Positions 32,601-41,747 of a stretch of 64,000 nucleotides of DNA are shown piece after piece. The stretch comes from Limnomonas spitsbergensis. Its lineage: Eukaryota; Chlorophyta; Chlorophyceae; Chlamydomonadales. How positions within the stretch are numbered: position 1 is the first letter of the stretch; each line of letters begins with the position of its first letter. The notes below the pieces were generated by a model. The model saw only the letters and a list, made by a program, of their open reading frames with translations, searched no databases and was not told the origin of the DNA. The stretch is from positions 682,001 to 746,000 of the forward strand of contig JAYJMM010000019.1 of NCBI GenBank assembly GCA_037349105.1, written 5' to 3'. The position numbers were made by a program, and so were the translations under genes.

Positions 32601-35093
32601 GCTCTGATTCGGCAGCCGCAACACAGGCGGTCACGCGCGTCTCCACCCGCTTCAGCTTGGATCGATCGAATTGACAGGCCTCCTGGCATAGGCGCACAGC
32701 TGCGGCCTGCCTCCAAAGCCGCTCCTGAAGTTGAGCGTGATTAAAGGTAAGGGATCATCAACCAGCGCCACGGCTGTGGCCTGCCTCTCAGTCAGACGTC
32801 AGTCTTTAGGTTTGAGGGTTCAGCGTCACGGTTGAGACCTGCCTCCACAACCTCTACTGCGGTTAAAAAACATTATTCAGGAACACGTCACGGCTCGTTT
32901 GTGAGACGAGGGACCAGAGAGGCAGGGGTTATTTAGGTTTTGGGGATACAGGTTGTGGTTGTCAGGATTGGTCGCCAGGGACAAATATACAGGCCAAGAC
33001 GAGGAAAGGCTTACATGCAGCTATGCCGTAGCGTGAGGGGCCCATGCACCCATGGCATAGCGTAAGAAGACCATGCACCCATGGCATAGCGTAAGAAGAC
33101 CATGCACCCATGGCATAGCGTAAGAAGACCATGCACCCATGGCATAGCGTAAGAAGACAATGCACCCATGGCATGTCGTGAGCGGCAAATGCACCCAAGG
33201 CATTGGCACATGGCATGGGCAATCTATGCACCATGGAATAGTGTGAACTGCCCATGCACCCTTGGCATAGCATGGGCAATCCATGCACCATGGCATAGCG
33301 TGAATTGCCCATGCAGGCATGCACCCTTGGCATAGCACGAGCGGCCCATGCACCCTTGGCATAGCATGGGCAGCCCATGCACCCTTGGCATAGCGTGAAC
33401 TGCCCATGCACCCTTGGCATAGCGTGAACTGCCCATGCACCCTTGGCATAGCACGAGCGGCCCATGCACCCTTGGCATAGCATGGGCAGCCCATGCACCC
33501 TTAGCATAGCATGGGCAGCCCATGCACCCTTAGCATAGCATGGGAAGCCCATGCACCCTTAGCATAGCATGGGAACTGCCCATGCACCCTTAGCATAGCA
33601 TGGGCAGCCCATGCACCCTTAGCATAGCATGGGAACTGCCCATGCACCCTTGGCATAGCATGGGAAGCCCATGCACCCTTAGCATAGCATGGGAACTGCC
33701 CATGCACCCTTAGCATAGCATGGGAACTGCCCATGCACCCTTGGCATAGCATGGGAAGCCCATGCACGCATGGCATAGCGTGAGCAGGCCATGCAACCAT
33801 GGAAAAGCATGAGTGACCCATGCAAATAGCATGAGCGGCTCATGCAACCATGGCAGCGCACGAGCGGCCCATGCAAACATGACAAAGTAAATGCAAACAA
33901 AGCATAGCTCAAGCGGCCCTCTCCATGACGGCCTTGCCAGCGTCGATCCATGCACAACCACAGCTTGACATCCCAGATAGCCTGGCAACCATGTATGCGC
34001 CTTATCTGGGAATTTCTATTGCAGCATTTCGGGTGAAGGGCTTAGAACTGGGGATTCTTCTTAATCTGTGCTCCCCTAATCCAGAGCGTAGACCTTGAGG
34101 GCTTTCAATATGTACGTGCATGTCAACTGCATAGAGCACTAGGCCATCCACTGCCTCTCCCTCAGTAGGTTGTCCATCCATGCACACATGCACTTGCACC
34201 AAAGTAATGGTTTAAACCGAAGCCCTCCCCCACACACATACACGCACCTACAAGTGGTCTTCTGCCATGCACTGCCCTTCCCTCAGAAGCCCAAACATGT
34301 CCCCACGCACTTACATGAAGGTTTTGGTTGAAACTGAATCCCCCCCTCGGCCCCTCCCCCGTCACATTCGCATGTACGTGTATTCCTCCGCCATGCACTG
34401 CCTTTCCTCAGGAGGTGGCCCACATATATCCGCAGGCACCTGCATGAAGGTTAGCCTCCACCCCTTACCCTCCAACCACACGCACCTGCATAAAGTCCTC
34501 TGCCATCCACCGTCCTTCCCTCAGCAGATAGTCCCAATGGCCCATTGGTCTCCGTGGCTCCACAGTGGGGTAATGGTAAGCGGGCGCCAGCTGCTGCCAC
34601 ACTGCCTGGAGACCATGGCACGCAAGATTGGTTAACTTTGGCTCAGAGGCCCGAGTCTCCTTCTTCAGCGGATATTTTAGGCGTGTGGGGACTGACCGCA
34701 CTTGCATTTAATGGGGGGGGGGCACACGCATTGAGCGGGACGGGGGGGCGCCCGCGTTCGCTTTGAGACGGGTTATCTCGGATGAGTGTTGTGGAGGACG
34801 GTGGCAATGAGGTTCAAGGATAAGATAGTGGTTATGTTATGCACGCATGGTGCCTGGGTCAGCATGAGAGACGTGGTATTGATGGGCATATCGTGGAGAG
34901 AGTAGTCGTCATGGGCAGCATGGGGTGGTGGAGAGGATACTTAAAACGTTGTTGCTTTTGTAATGTTGGTTTTATCAAGCACCTGAATGGCGTTGGCCTT
35001 CTCAGTCAGCTGCGCCTCCTTGGCCAGTGTCTCGCTCGATGCGGTTGCATGGGAGCTTGTGCCAGCGACAGGAGCACCACCCTCCTCAGCCAT
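17625..35093 (-). CDS. EAF1: EAF1/VID21-like NuA4 histone acetyltransferase scaffold, HSA-SANT protein (complete, ten exons)
   Basis: Nuclear scaffold of the NuA4 complex, which acetylates H4/H2A. Exons from 5': 35093-34983, 34605-34486, 32724-32487, 30949-30664, 28890-28686, 26493-26045, 25454-25338, 22692-22581, 20603-20433, 19121-17625. All introns are GT/AG, all phases match, and the product has 1101 residues. The ATG follows an in-frame TAA five codons upstream. HSA domain, about residues 59-125: [18 protein letters not shown] joins [16 protein letters not shown] across an intron, very close to plant EAF1. SANT/Myb, about 463-512: [33 protein letters not shown]. The segment VLTPLEINP near 620 matches the block that precedes the Gln-rich tail of plant EAF1. 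Residues about 640-1090 are Gln/Ala/Pro/Gly/Met-rich. At 1101 residues it is much shorter than plant EAF1, and exons 4-6 are Ala/Gly-rich without clear domains. Exon ends are supported by homology and phase only. Confidence 0.92.
19140..19225. repeat. Short tandem repeat before the last EAF1 exon
   Basis: GAAAAGAGGTCATTAGGGG recurs about three times at 27-28 bp. On the EAF1 strand this is a pyrimidine-rich CCCCTAATGACCTCTTTCC repeat lying just upstream of the acceptor at 19122, so it echoes the pyrimidine-tract region. Confidence 0.75.
20098..20395 (-). repeat. Two decayed copies of EAF1 exon 9 3' end and donor
   Basis: The antisense of the exon end (GATGGCTGGCGTGCTGTTCG, then CGGTAGCGGTGCGCCTC) recurs at 20318-20385 (CATGCTGGCTGGGGTGCCG, then CGGTGGCACTGCGCCTT) and at 20118-20190 (GGAGCGGTTTGCC, GCCTGCCTCTCGCG). 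Donor-side GT sits in the matching place on the minus strand. A separate TCTACCGGGATCAAAAGATC repeat lies between them (20225-20290). Confidence 0.8.
20604..20730 (-). repeat. Echoes of EAF1 exon 9 acceptor and 5' end
   Basis: Read on the plus strand, the exon edge TCTCCTTGGCCTGAAGAA with GGTGGCGCGCTTCAGCTACA-like intron (20594-20635) is repeated at 20650-20697 (TCTCCTTGGCCTAAACAA, then GTGGCGCGCTTCAGCTAC) and partly at 20703 (TCTCCTTGGGCAGCG). The copies include the acceptor position. Confidence 0.85.
21320..21702. repeat. 18-bp minisatellite, about 21 perfect units, in EAF1 intron 8
   Basis: The unit GGAAGTTCAACAGGCCCA is repeated almost without variation. Because 18 is a multiple of three and the unit has no stop in several frames, open frames run through on both strands; none has support as a gene. 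The near identity of units suggests recent expansion. Confidence 0.95.
22130..22580 (-). repeat. Four tandem echoes (about 110 bp) of EAF1 exon 8 3' end and donor
   Basis: On the minus strand exon 8 ends CAACATGATGCAGGAGCTCC, CTAAGCAGCAG, then GTGGGTC. Downstream one finds CAACATGATGCTTTAGCTCC with AAGCATCAG and GTGGGTC, then CAGCATGATGCTTAAGCTCC with AAGAAACAG and GTGCGTC, then CAGCGTGATGCGAGAACTC, and finally CAACATGATGCTGCAGGATT with CAG and GTGGG near 22205. Several keep good GT donors. The spacer GGATCCCTAAGCAAGAG repeats too. Confidence 0.92.
22700..25258. repeat. 34-bp minisatellite, about 75 units, in EAF1 intron 7
   Basis: Plus-strand unit: GTACGAGTGGGGGGGAAGG then AGGAGAGGAGCGTAT. 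Variants include GTGTGAGTG, AGTGGAGCG and GGGGAGGAAGG; the edges (22740-22800, 25060-25110) have a related longer unit with AACATATGCGCGAGGGGTAG. On the EAF1 (minus) strand it is pyrimidine-rich and directly precedes the acceptor at 22693, where the genomic CATCACTCACAGGTATGTTG resembles CCACTCACACATACG variants, so it may be an expanded acceptor region. All six frames stay open. Confidence 0.95.
25262..25325. repeat. Direct duplication of a 32-bp intronic segment
   Basis: ACATGTTGCCCTAAAGAAC followed by AAAGTATGGG occurs twice in tandem right after the donor of the SANT exon on the EAF1 strand. Confidence 0.9.
25505..25625 (-). repeat. Two echoes (67 bp) of the SANT-exon acceptor and first codons
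   Basis: On the minus strand the SANT exon starts CCCCCCTGCAG then CATGCTGGCGG. Copies CCCCCCTGCAGCATGCTGGC (25513-25535) and CCCATGCAGCATGCTGGC (25580-25605) lie 67 bp apart upstream, each with CTCCTGTCCCCG-like pyrimidine sequence between. Confidence 0.85.
26505..27095. repeat. G-rich minisatellite upstream of the EAF1 exon 6 acceptor
   Basis: About 25-30 degenerate units like GGTTTGGGGTGGGGAGCAG, mostly 19-28 bp. On the EAF1 strand this is CTGCTCCCCACCCCAAACC, a pyrimidine-rich repeat that runs into the acceptor at 26494 (CCCCCAACTGCCCACCAG). The open frames across it are artefacts. Confidence 0.93.
27400..28660 (-). repeat. Five or more echoes of EAF1 exon 5 3' end and donor, with a C-rich array inside
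   Basis: Exon 5 (minus strand) ends with the segment encoding [19 protein letters not shown], then CGCAAGGTAATG. Plus-strand antisense copies lie at 28501-28590 (CCTTGCGTTTTGTAGG, GTTGTGGCCAGGCGTCCC), 28345-28435, 27868-27955 (CCTTGACTTTTCTCCG, GCAAGTCATCCAGCCCGC), 27757-27845 (CCTTGCGTTGACTCGG) and a partial at 27415-27450. Several keep GT donors. Between them, 27960-28340 is a CTCCCTCCCCTCTGCCC array of about 18 bp. Confidence 0.92.
28990..29475 (-). repeat. Three echoes of EAF1 exon 5 acceptor and 5' end
   Basis: The exon 5 start, antisense CGCCCGTGTCCAGGTAATCC, CATCAGGCAGCATCAG, ACATTGGCTTTG, recurs at 29020-29100 (CGCCCGTGTCCTGATAGTCC), 29235-29295 (CGCGTGTCCTGATAGTCC) and 29395-29470 (TGCATCAGGTAACATCAG). 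The first copy extends beyond the acceptor, with GGGGAGAGGGACGTAAT. On the minus strand the copies encode [21 protein letters not shown] variants of [17 protein letters not shown]. Confidence 0.92.
30085..30663 (-). repeat. 114-bp tandem array echoing EAF1 exon 4 3' end
   Basis: CTCTTCATCTGTGCCGCC, the antisense of the exon 4 end (encoding AAQMKR), recurs at 30211, 30325, 30439 and 30553 (period 114 bp) before the real copy at 30664, with a weaker fifth near 30097. In the copies the donor GTATGC is replaced by TTGCGCC. On the minus strand each repeated exon tail is preceded by TTTAGCACCTAG, so acceptor-like AG now abuts an exon fragment. Confidence 0.93.
31500..31725. repeat. Tandem duplication of about 125 bp in EAF1 intron 3
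   Basis: CTTGACAGGTGTGTGAGGC to TTTTGCCGTTTTCCTGGC at 31515-31602 is repeated at 31634-31721 (CTTGACAGGCGCGTGAGGC). TTAGGGTTTAGGGTTAAGGG lies between the two copies. I cannot tie it clearly to an exon edge. Confidence 0.85.
32750..32880 (-). repeat. Two echoes of the EAF1 HSA exon 3 acceptor and start
   Basis: Antisense of the exon start GCACAGCTGCGGCCTGCCTC (32691-32710) recurs as GCCACGGCTGTGGCCTGCCT (32767-32786) and GTCACGGTTGAGACCTGCCT (32826-32845). Both continue into degenerate versions of the acceptor region. Confidence 0.82.
33020..33860. repeat. About 30-bp imperfect minisatellite in EAF1 intron 2
   Basis: Two unit types: CCATGCACCCATGGCATAGC with GTAAGAAGA (33045-33175), and GCCCATGCACCCTTAGCATAG with CATGGGAA/CTG (33240-33780). 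Roughly 28 units, many of odd length. Open minus-strand frames ([20 protein letters not shown]) come from the repeat only. Confidence 0.93.
34120..34465 (-). repeat. Three echoes of EAF1 HSA exon 2 3' end and donor
   Basis: The real exon end (antisense CGCACCTGCATAAAGTCCTC, GCCATCCACCGTCCTTCCC) recurs at 34369-34420 (GCCATGCACTGCCTTTCC), 34242-34290 (CGCACCTACAAGTGGTCTTC, GCCATGCACTGCCCTTCC) and 34128-34172 (GCCATCCACTGCCTCTCC). On the minus strand these encode variants of [11 protein letters not shown] followed by GTGCGTGT-like donors. Confidence 0.88.
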
Positions 35094-36299
35094 GATATGG
35101 AGGCGTTAAGCTGCAGATTTCGCGGCTATGAGATTGTCATTTTTCGCCAGTCGCAGGGTCTGGCAAGCACCGAGTCGGTAGGAACCGGCTGCAAAGCGTG
35201 AACGGCTTTTGAAATGGCCCCTGCACCCCCATGCAGCACAGGGGAGGGCGACTGTGACATCTGTCGCGCAGCGATGCTTTGTTTAAAGTTTGTAGTCAGT
35301 TTCAGGGCCAGCGAGCAACGGCCAGAGGGCAGCGTGATGCGGTACAATGCGTCAAACATGGTGTTGAATTGAAAAGTCCAAAGGGGGTGGGGTAAGGGCA
35401 TTGTGCAGGAGAGATCTTCGGCGTGTGAGCATGTTGTTGATTTAAATACCTTGTATGGGGACGCAGCGTCGGCTGTCCCCTACACGCAGGCTGAATTGAC
35501 AGAAATCGCGAGGGAAATGTATGTGTTTCAGAACTTGTTTCCGAGGTTCAGGCTTCAGGAGTGAGGTTGCGCATCTGATATGCGTCTTCGTTACTTATGT
35601 GTGACGCTGTTGCCTCGCTGTCCTGCGGGTGGTGTTGGGAGGGACACGCGAGGGCCACCCATGGTCGCGCTCGATCTCGAGCCCGGTGGGCATGCCAATG
35701 TCGACAAATACTGGAATGTTGCGGAAATGTTGTCTTCACTCATGCGAAGATGCAACACTGTTCATGCTAGCTTCAGACTCTTCGATAAGTTAAAATTCAG
35801 AGCCCGAATCCCGCAAAGTGCAGTCTTTTCAGGTCATTCACAGCGGATGCAGGCAATGAATGAGTGATTGAGTCATTTGAGTGTTGGCCACTGGCCAGGG
35901 TCCTAGTGACTACCGGTAGTGTTGGCCGCTTTTGTAAAGCCCAACAACATTAAAATGCTGCCCCTCACTGTCAAGGGATAGTGAAGGAGACGTGAGCAAC
36001 TTGCGTTTCCTGATAATTTCTCTGCATTTACCCACTTCAATACTTCATCATGCATGACAACTGTGATGGCACTCAAGATTGAACATACCGTTTACACCGG
36101 CATATACAGGTGTCGTACCATACGGTAGCATATACCGTATCGTAGGTACCGGTATAATTGATGCATGCATGATGTGTACATTTTTCCCGATGCGCCTTGA
36201 CAGTTCATCTACGGTACATACGGCACACTAGCACAGGTGCAACAAGCCGACAAGCCATGATGCTTGGGCCTCGCATCTCCTACACACCTTTGTCACGAG
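35094..36299. other. Upstream region of EAF1; no gene recognised
   Basis: This holds the promoter and 5' untranslated region of EAF1 (minus strand), with no motif I can name. A short cluster of CGGTATA and TACCGT strings near 36090-36150 looks like part of a dispersed repeat. Confidence 0.4.
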
Positions 36300-38404
36300 T
36301 CAGGACGCGCAACTGCATGCTCCACATGTAATTCTGGTTTGCTGCAACTCAATCTTTTCTTTTGCTGGGACTTTACAAGGTGCAAGTCCATCGAACCCTA
36401 CTAGAAAACCTGAGATGCTCATAAAAAAACTGCCCGGATGCGCATCTTGCCCATGAGAAGTCAAAACCCAGTGTCTGCAGTTGTCTTCTGCCGCCGGCAT
36501 GTGATCTGTAACCACCGGGTCTTCCATTTCCAGGGCGAACTTCTCCCACAACACCACCTGCTGCGACAGCACAGTGATTTGCTGCTTCGCATCCGTCATG
36601 CACATGTAGTCGGGCACAGTGATCATGAACACGCTCAGTTTGGCCCTGGTGGCCACTGGCAGCCCCTCATAGAACTTGTGTGAGACGGAGTGCCTTCTGC
36701 CAAAGTGGTCCACTGCATCCTTGGAGATCTGCAGCAGCTCTGCTGTGGACAGGACCCTGTGGGCAAAAGCCTCCACCGTCTCCTCTGGCTTGACTCATGG
36801 GTCCAGGGTGATCTTGACTCCCAGCTTGAGGTTGGAGACTGCCGCTCTCTCGTCCGAGGTTGGCTTTCCTATCTCCTTCTTCACCACCCTGATCCACAGG
36901 GTAAGCAAGGATACCTCACAGCGCTGTCCTTCCTCTGGGGCTGACCACGCCTCCTTGATCCTCTCGACCTCCCGGGTGGCCCTGTCCCCGTGAGGTGCTG
37001 ACCTGATGGCGACTACCAGAGGCTCCATGCTGGCAGGCTTGTCGTTCCACATTTTGACCAGAGACCGCACCAACAGGGCCATGGCTGAGGGTGACTGGCA
37101 GGACCTTACGATGTCCCCGGCCACCACCGCCAGTGCTGGCGGCTCGTCGGATAATGCCAGCCGGTTGTGCGAACCCCAGAAGCTGCAGGCTTGGCAGTAC
37201 TGCCTGGCTGCGACGGCCCCAGGCTGGGCCATATCCAGTCCGGGCACGTTGCCTTGGATGGTCGGGATCTTGGCAAACTTGGCCCCTCCTGCCAGCTGCT
37301 GGATCATCTGTTTCTGCAGCTGCAAGTGTGCCTCCGCCTGCTCCAAGGCCACCCTCTCCCTTTTCTGCTTCATGGATTCCCTGCTGGATCCTGGGCCGCG
37401 TCCCTCCGATCCTTCCGAATCCGATTTGCTGGGGTCAGAGCCAGACCCTCCGCCTCCACCCCTGGTTGGGTTCCGGCTTCGCTGGCGCCGGCTGTCTCTG
37501 CGGTCTGCACTTCTCTGGGACTGTCCACCCCTAGACGGTCGCTCGCTTGCCTCGCTCCTGGGGGCCCGGCCTCCCTCTGACGGCGGCTGGACTGGCCCTT
37601 GGTGCTCCACTCCTCCTCCTGATCCTGCCTGTCGCCTGGGCGGGTTGCTGCTGGGCATGCTTTGCTGCGCTCCACCCGTGTACTCCCTCGCCTCAGATCC
37701 TGACCGCTTTTCCTCCCAGCCTTCATGCCTTCACGAATCACCTCTCCCGGCGTTCCCTGCGGACTCGATTTCCTGCAGGATCCTCCTTCCTTGGTCGGGG
37801 CAGTGGCTCCTCCTTTCCATCCTTCCGCCTGCCTGGGCCGCCCGTGCCCGCAGGAGATCCGCGATGTGGTCCACCTGACCCTCCTGGCCGCTTTTCCCCT
37901 TGTTTTCCACAATCCGCAGCATCGCATAGGACTCCTGCCTGCTTGCCCTTCTTGGCTCCGAGCTCTGCTCCGCCACCCTGGCCAAAGACAAGCTGGTCAG
38001 CCTCAGCTGCTCGCTGGCCGCGATGCTTCTTGGCCTGGGTCTGCCCCCGTCCGCCCTCTGCTGGTCCCTGAGGCTAAGCTCGCTGCTTGCTTCCAGGCGT
38101 TCCCACCTGGCCTGGCTTGTGGCTGGTACGGCTTTCCCTGTCTGCTCCTGCCACCTCTGGAATTCCCTGAGGCCGTCTGGCTCCAGCCTGGCCGCCTCGA
38201 ATCCTTCCCACTCCTGGGGCTCCTCCTCCTCCTATGGCTCGGATTCGGGCTCCTCCTGATCTCCTACCACGCTGGTGCACCACTCATCTGCAAAGGCCTT
38301 TACCGCCAGGGCCGCCTCTTGTCCAGCCAATCCCTTGGACACCCTTCCTAGGGCTGCTAGCAGCTTTGCTCTGTCCTGCCCCGTGTGAGGGATCCCCATC
38401 AAGG

Positions 38405-38631
38405 CTGTCGCACGATAATTCGGTAATCGTGATATAATGGTATCCATCCATTATATCCCATCCAGTACCTGACCAGTGTAGTGGGATAAAGGAATTTCCC
38501 AGGAAGGTCTGCACATGGCGAGGTGGGCTGTTTGATCCCTGCTGGCGGAATTCCACTACTCTTGGCAGGCCTCGACGGGATATAATGGATGGATAACATT
38601 ATATCACGATTACCGAATTATCGTGCGACAG
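38405..38631. mobile_element. Short inverted-repeat element (MITE-like) 1
   Basis: Left end CTGTCGCACGATAATTCGG and right end CCGAATTATCGTGCGACAG are exact inverted copies; the inverted similarity continues for about 55 bp (GTAATCGTGATATAATG, TCCATCCATTATATCCC). It is 227 bp and carries no ORF. It splits the gag-like frame together with its neighbour. Confidence 0.88.
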
Positions 38632-38913
38632 CTGTCACAGTATATAACCGTAAACGATACAATACGGTATATACGGGTGAAGCGTGGCGATAACGGTAGA
38701 TCCCACCATAAAAGGCATCCGAACAGAAGCGAACCCCCCCAGGGAATAACCACCATTGGAAGTGGTTGGGGGGGAGTAGGTAGGTGGGCTCCTCAACCAC
38801 TACCAAGGGGTGTTCGTACATGTACTGGATTCCTTTTATGGTGGGATCTACCGTTATCGCCACGCTTCACCCGCATATACCGTATTGTATCGTTTATGGT
38901 TATATACTGTGAC
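38632..38913. mobile_element. Short inverted-repeat element (MITE-like) 2, directly abutting the first
   Basis: CTGTCACAGTATATAACCG at the left and GGTTATATACTGTGAC at the right begin inverted repeats of about 88 bp, reaching TAGATCCCACCATAAAAGG. The host sequence AAGG lies on both outer sides of the pair (38401-38404 and 38914-38917), so the two may have come in as a composite or one may have landed beside the other. Confidence 0.85.
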
Positions 38914-40546
38914 AAGGCTGCCAGATGGTGGCTCCTGAACTCCTCTATGGCCCTTGCCTGGTCACTGCCGTAAGAGAAATGCGTGGCACACACCTCCTTC
39001 CACAAACCGGCAAGATCTTGCACCAGCGCGCTCCACCCTATTGGCGAGGCCTCCACTTCCTCCTGATCCTCCATGTCCAATGACAACCTGCTCGTACCGC
39101 CCCCAGATCCTCTGGGACTTGCAGCCTGCCCACCGGTCACATGTGTCCGAGCTGGGTTGTTGGAATACCTGTACAGGCTTCCACCCTGACCTTGGTGCCT
39201 CTGCTCTCCCAACCTGGGTCTGCCCTTCTCGGGCCCTTGGACTGACCTGCCGAGTGCCGACACTGGGCGGAACCTTGGACCGCATCGTGCCATACCCCGT
39301 GGACGCGGGTGCTGCTTGACCGGGTATTTGGCGCGGCTGCGCCTGCTGCCTCTTGTGGGGTCCATACCTGGGTGCCAACCACAGGGGCTCCCGGATGCTT
39401 TCCTGCTCAACGGCTTCCACCCTGCCCCCCATTGGGTTGGGCTCTTCCTCCTCCTCACTGCTGGAGCCTGCCTCAGCCTTCTGGGGCTGGTGTGGCTCGT
39501 GCACCCGCGGCTGACCCTGCCCCGGGTTCTCAACCGCCTCCAACGCTACCTGCCTTGCTCCTCCCCTCTGTATGTTGGCATCCATGAGATGCTCACATGC
39601 CTTGTCGCTGTGCTCGCACTCGAACCCGCAGAACATGCATACTCCTCCTTTGTTACGCCGCATGGCCTGACGCATGCCATTGCGGATCTCCATCGGTTGC
39701 TGACGGGCACCTGCTGCACGGTCCTCCCAGAGCCAGGCCAGCTCCACATCTGCAGGCGCTACATCATGAATTGCTACCAGGCACACATTTCTGCTACTGC
39801 TGTCGTCCTCGGGTGCTGGCACCGGAAACCTGCTGCTCCTAGCTGCTTCCAGGTCACTGTCAGCTGCCCTGCCTGCCATTGCCTGGCTGCAACTGCTGCA
39901 GCCGTCTGGGTCGAGACTCAGGCTAGGGCTGGCTTGACCCACTGGCCCACACGGCTCTGCTGAGCGGAAGCCCTCCGGCCTGGGCAATCTGGGCATACAC
40001 TCCTGGTGTTGCGGCGGCTGTGCCTCCGTCTTCTTTCGCCTCATGGCTGGCCTGCTCAGCCCCGTGCCCCCCGGGTAGTGCCACGTGCCATGCAACCATG
40101 GCTGTCTGCTGCAGCTGCTGCTCTTCCTCCTCCTCGCCTGTTGGCAGCAGCGCCTGGAGGTTCTGTTTGGCATGTTCCAAGCGATGCTTCACCATCCTCG
40201 GCTGCTTGGTCATCCTCATCTTCCAGGCCAACATTGGCTGCCTGGCCACCCACAGCTGCATGGCCACTCCTTTGAGCTTCTGCCGGGACCAGTTAACCTT
40301 TTCCCTCAGCATGGGTATGGAGATTCCCTGCTTCTCTGACCCCTCAGGATTCTCTGCCGCCCCCAGCTATTTGTTGGCTTGTTGGCCGCCCCTGGTTCTG
40401 ATATTGGCACCTGGACCCATTCTGGAGCTGCTGCCACTGGTAGTGTGACAGGCCCATCCTCTTCTGGCTGGTGCATCTGCATCTGCACCGGCACCGGCGC
40501 ATGCTTGTGCACGTGGTACTCAACCTCACTTGATCCAACAGATTCC

Positions 40547-40887
40547 TCAGCCACCTGCTGGTTCAGCTTCTGCTCCCACGAATGCAGTTGGCTCGGCTCG
40601 CAGCCACCGGCCACCACATGTGTCACATGAACTGCCTCCCTCTGCAAGCACAGCCGTGACGCCTGCACCTGCAGTTGGTCCGGCTCGCAGCCACCGATCA
40701 ACACAGGTGTCACATGAACTGCCTCCCTCTGAAAGCACAGCCGTGACGTCTGCACCTGCAGTTGGCCAGGCTCGCAGCCACCGATCAACACAGGTGTCAC
40801 AGGAACTGCCTCCCTCTGCAAACACAGTCGTGACGCCTGCACCTGCAGCTGGCCCGGCTCACAGCCCCCGGCCACCATTGGTGTCAC
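40547..40887 (-). repeat. 87-bp in-frame tandem repeat, four units, in the gag-like frame
   Basis: CTGCAGTTGGCCAGGCTCG and GTGACATGAACTGCCTCC-like strings recur every 87 bp. On the minus strand the frame stays open, with units close to GGCEPGQLQVQASRLCLQRE. The period being a multiple of three and the changes being mild suggest it spread while the frame was still translated. Confidence 0.85.
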
Positions 40888-40909
40888 AGTAACTGCCTCC
40901 CTCTGCGCC

Positions 40910-41747
40910 CCTCCGGACCCTGAAACCCTATAACGCGTTAGAATCTAACGCTGTCACTTACGACACTCACCTGTATTATTATTTATACAAGAGATTAGCA
41001 GTATGATACGTTCAGCTGCAAAAAACGATGCGCGTAATCTGATCAACATGGTGCGTAGGGCCCCATTCCACTTGGGCGCTCACCGGAACGCGTTCCCGTG
41101 GCGGTTTATCTGGTTGGGCGAGGCTTCTGCCACGCTAGATGAAAATACTTGGAACGCAATTCCACTTGGGCGCTCACCGGAACGTGTTCGGGTACGGCTG
41201 AGACCGACTCTCTCTAGTGAGTGAACAGCCGGTCAGGCATTTGCCTTATCGCTTCGTGTATCTAGAGTGTTCTGTCTACTTGTCTCGCTTAGCATGATAG
41301 TCATGCTTGACAAAATGTCGAGTTGCAGGGTACGCGCAGCAAGGGATGCCCTGGCACTGTCGAAGTTGGGTGTAGCAAAAGGCAGGCCGCTGCTAAACGA
41401 TAGCCCAGGCGATCGGAGGGACTGCTAGGGGGCACGCGTCGAAATTCGCCATTGGGTTGGCCAGATCGGTGCCAACTTCTACGCGAGAAAGATTCAAATG
41501 ATGCTCATGTTAAGGATATGCGTCGGCCATGGCAGCAGGAACGGGCGAAAAGGAGTATTCGGAACGAACGAAAGATGACGGCGATGAAAATTTGAAGATG
41601 AGGACGAAGTTATCCACGCTGTCGGAGCGTTGATGCGAAGTATTATTGCATTGCTCAAGAAAAAAGAATGGTGAAGAAGAAGAATGGTGAGTGTCGTAAG
41701 GGGCAGTGTTAGATTCTAACGCGTTAGAGGGTTTCAGGGTCCGGAGG
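40910..41747. mobile_element. 838-bp terminal-inverted-repeat element
   Basis: CCTCCGGACCCTGAAACCCT at 40910 is matched by AGGGTTTCAGGGTCCGGAGG ending at 41747, and the inverted repeat runs about 61 bp to CGACACTCAC/GTGAGTGTCG, around the palindromic TAACGCGTTAGAATCTAAC. No transposase ORF is seen. Inside and just outside lie copies of ATTCCACTTGGGCGCTCACC (41065, 41158) and its inverted relatives GGTGACAAGTGGAATTGGG (41870). Confidence 0.8.

Larger units (their letters stand above)
36300..40890 (-). pseudogene. Decayed gag-like retroelement polyprotein
   Basis: A long minus-strand coding ghost broken by frameshifts, at least one stop (after KLGVKITLDP near 36795) and an inserted element pair at 38405-38913. 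From the 5' end it holds a 29-residue repeat (GGCEPGQLQVQASRLCLQRE, four times), a Glu-rich stretch, a possible zinc knuckle (CMFCGFECEHSDKACEHL near 39600), RAKLLAALGRVSKG (38350), a basic/Ser-rich stretch, and ETVEAFAHRVLS to FYEGLPVATRAKL near 36650-36760. The last resembles the conserved F..GL segment of retrotransposon gag proteins. I see no reverse transcriptase or integrase here. The gag assignment is inference from this motif and composition; a host gene that has decayed remains possible. Confidence 0.45.

Noticed and set aside
33011..33821. Minus-strand [15 protein letters not shown] protein frames
   Set aside because: They follow an irregular 30-bp repeat in an EAF1 intron and exist in all three frames.
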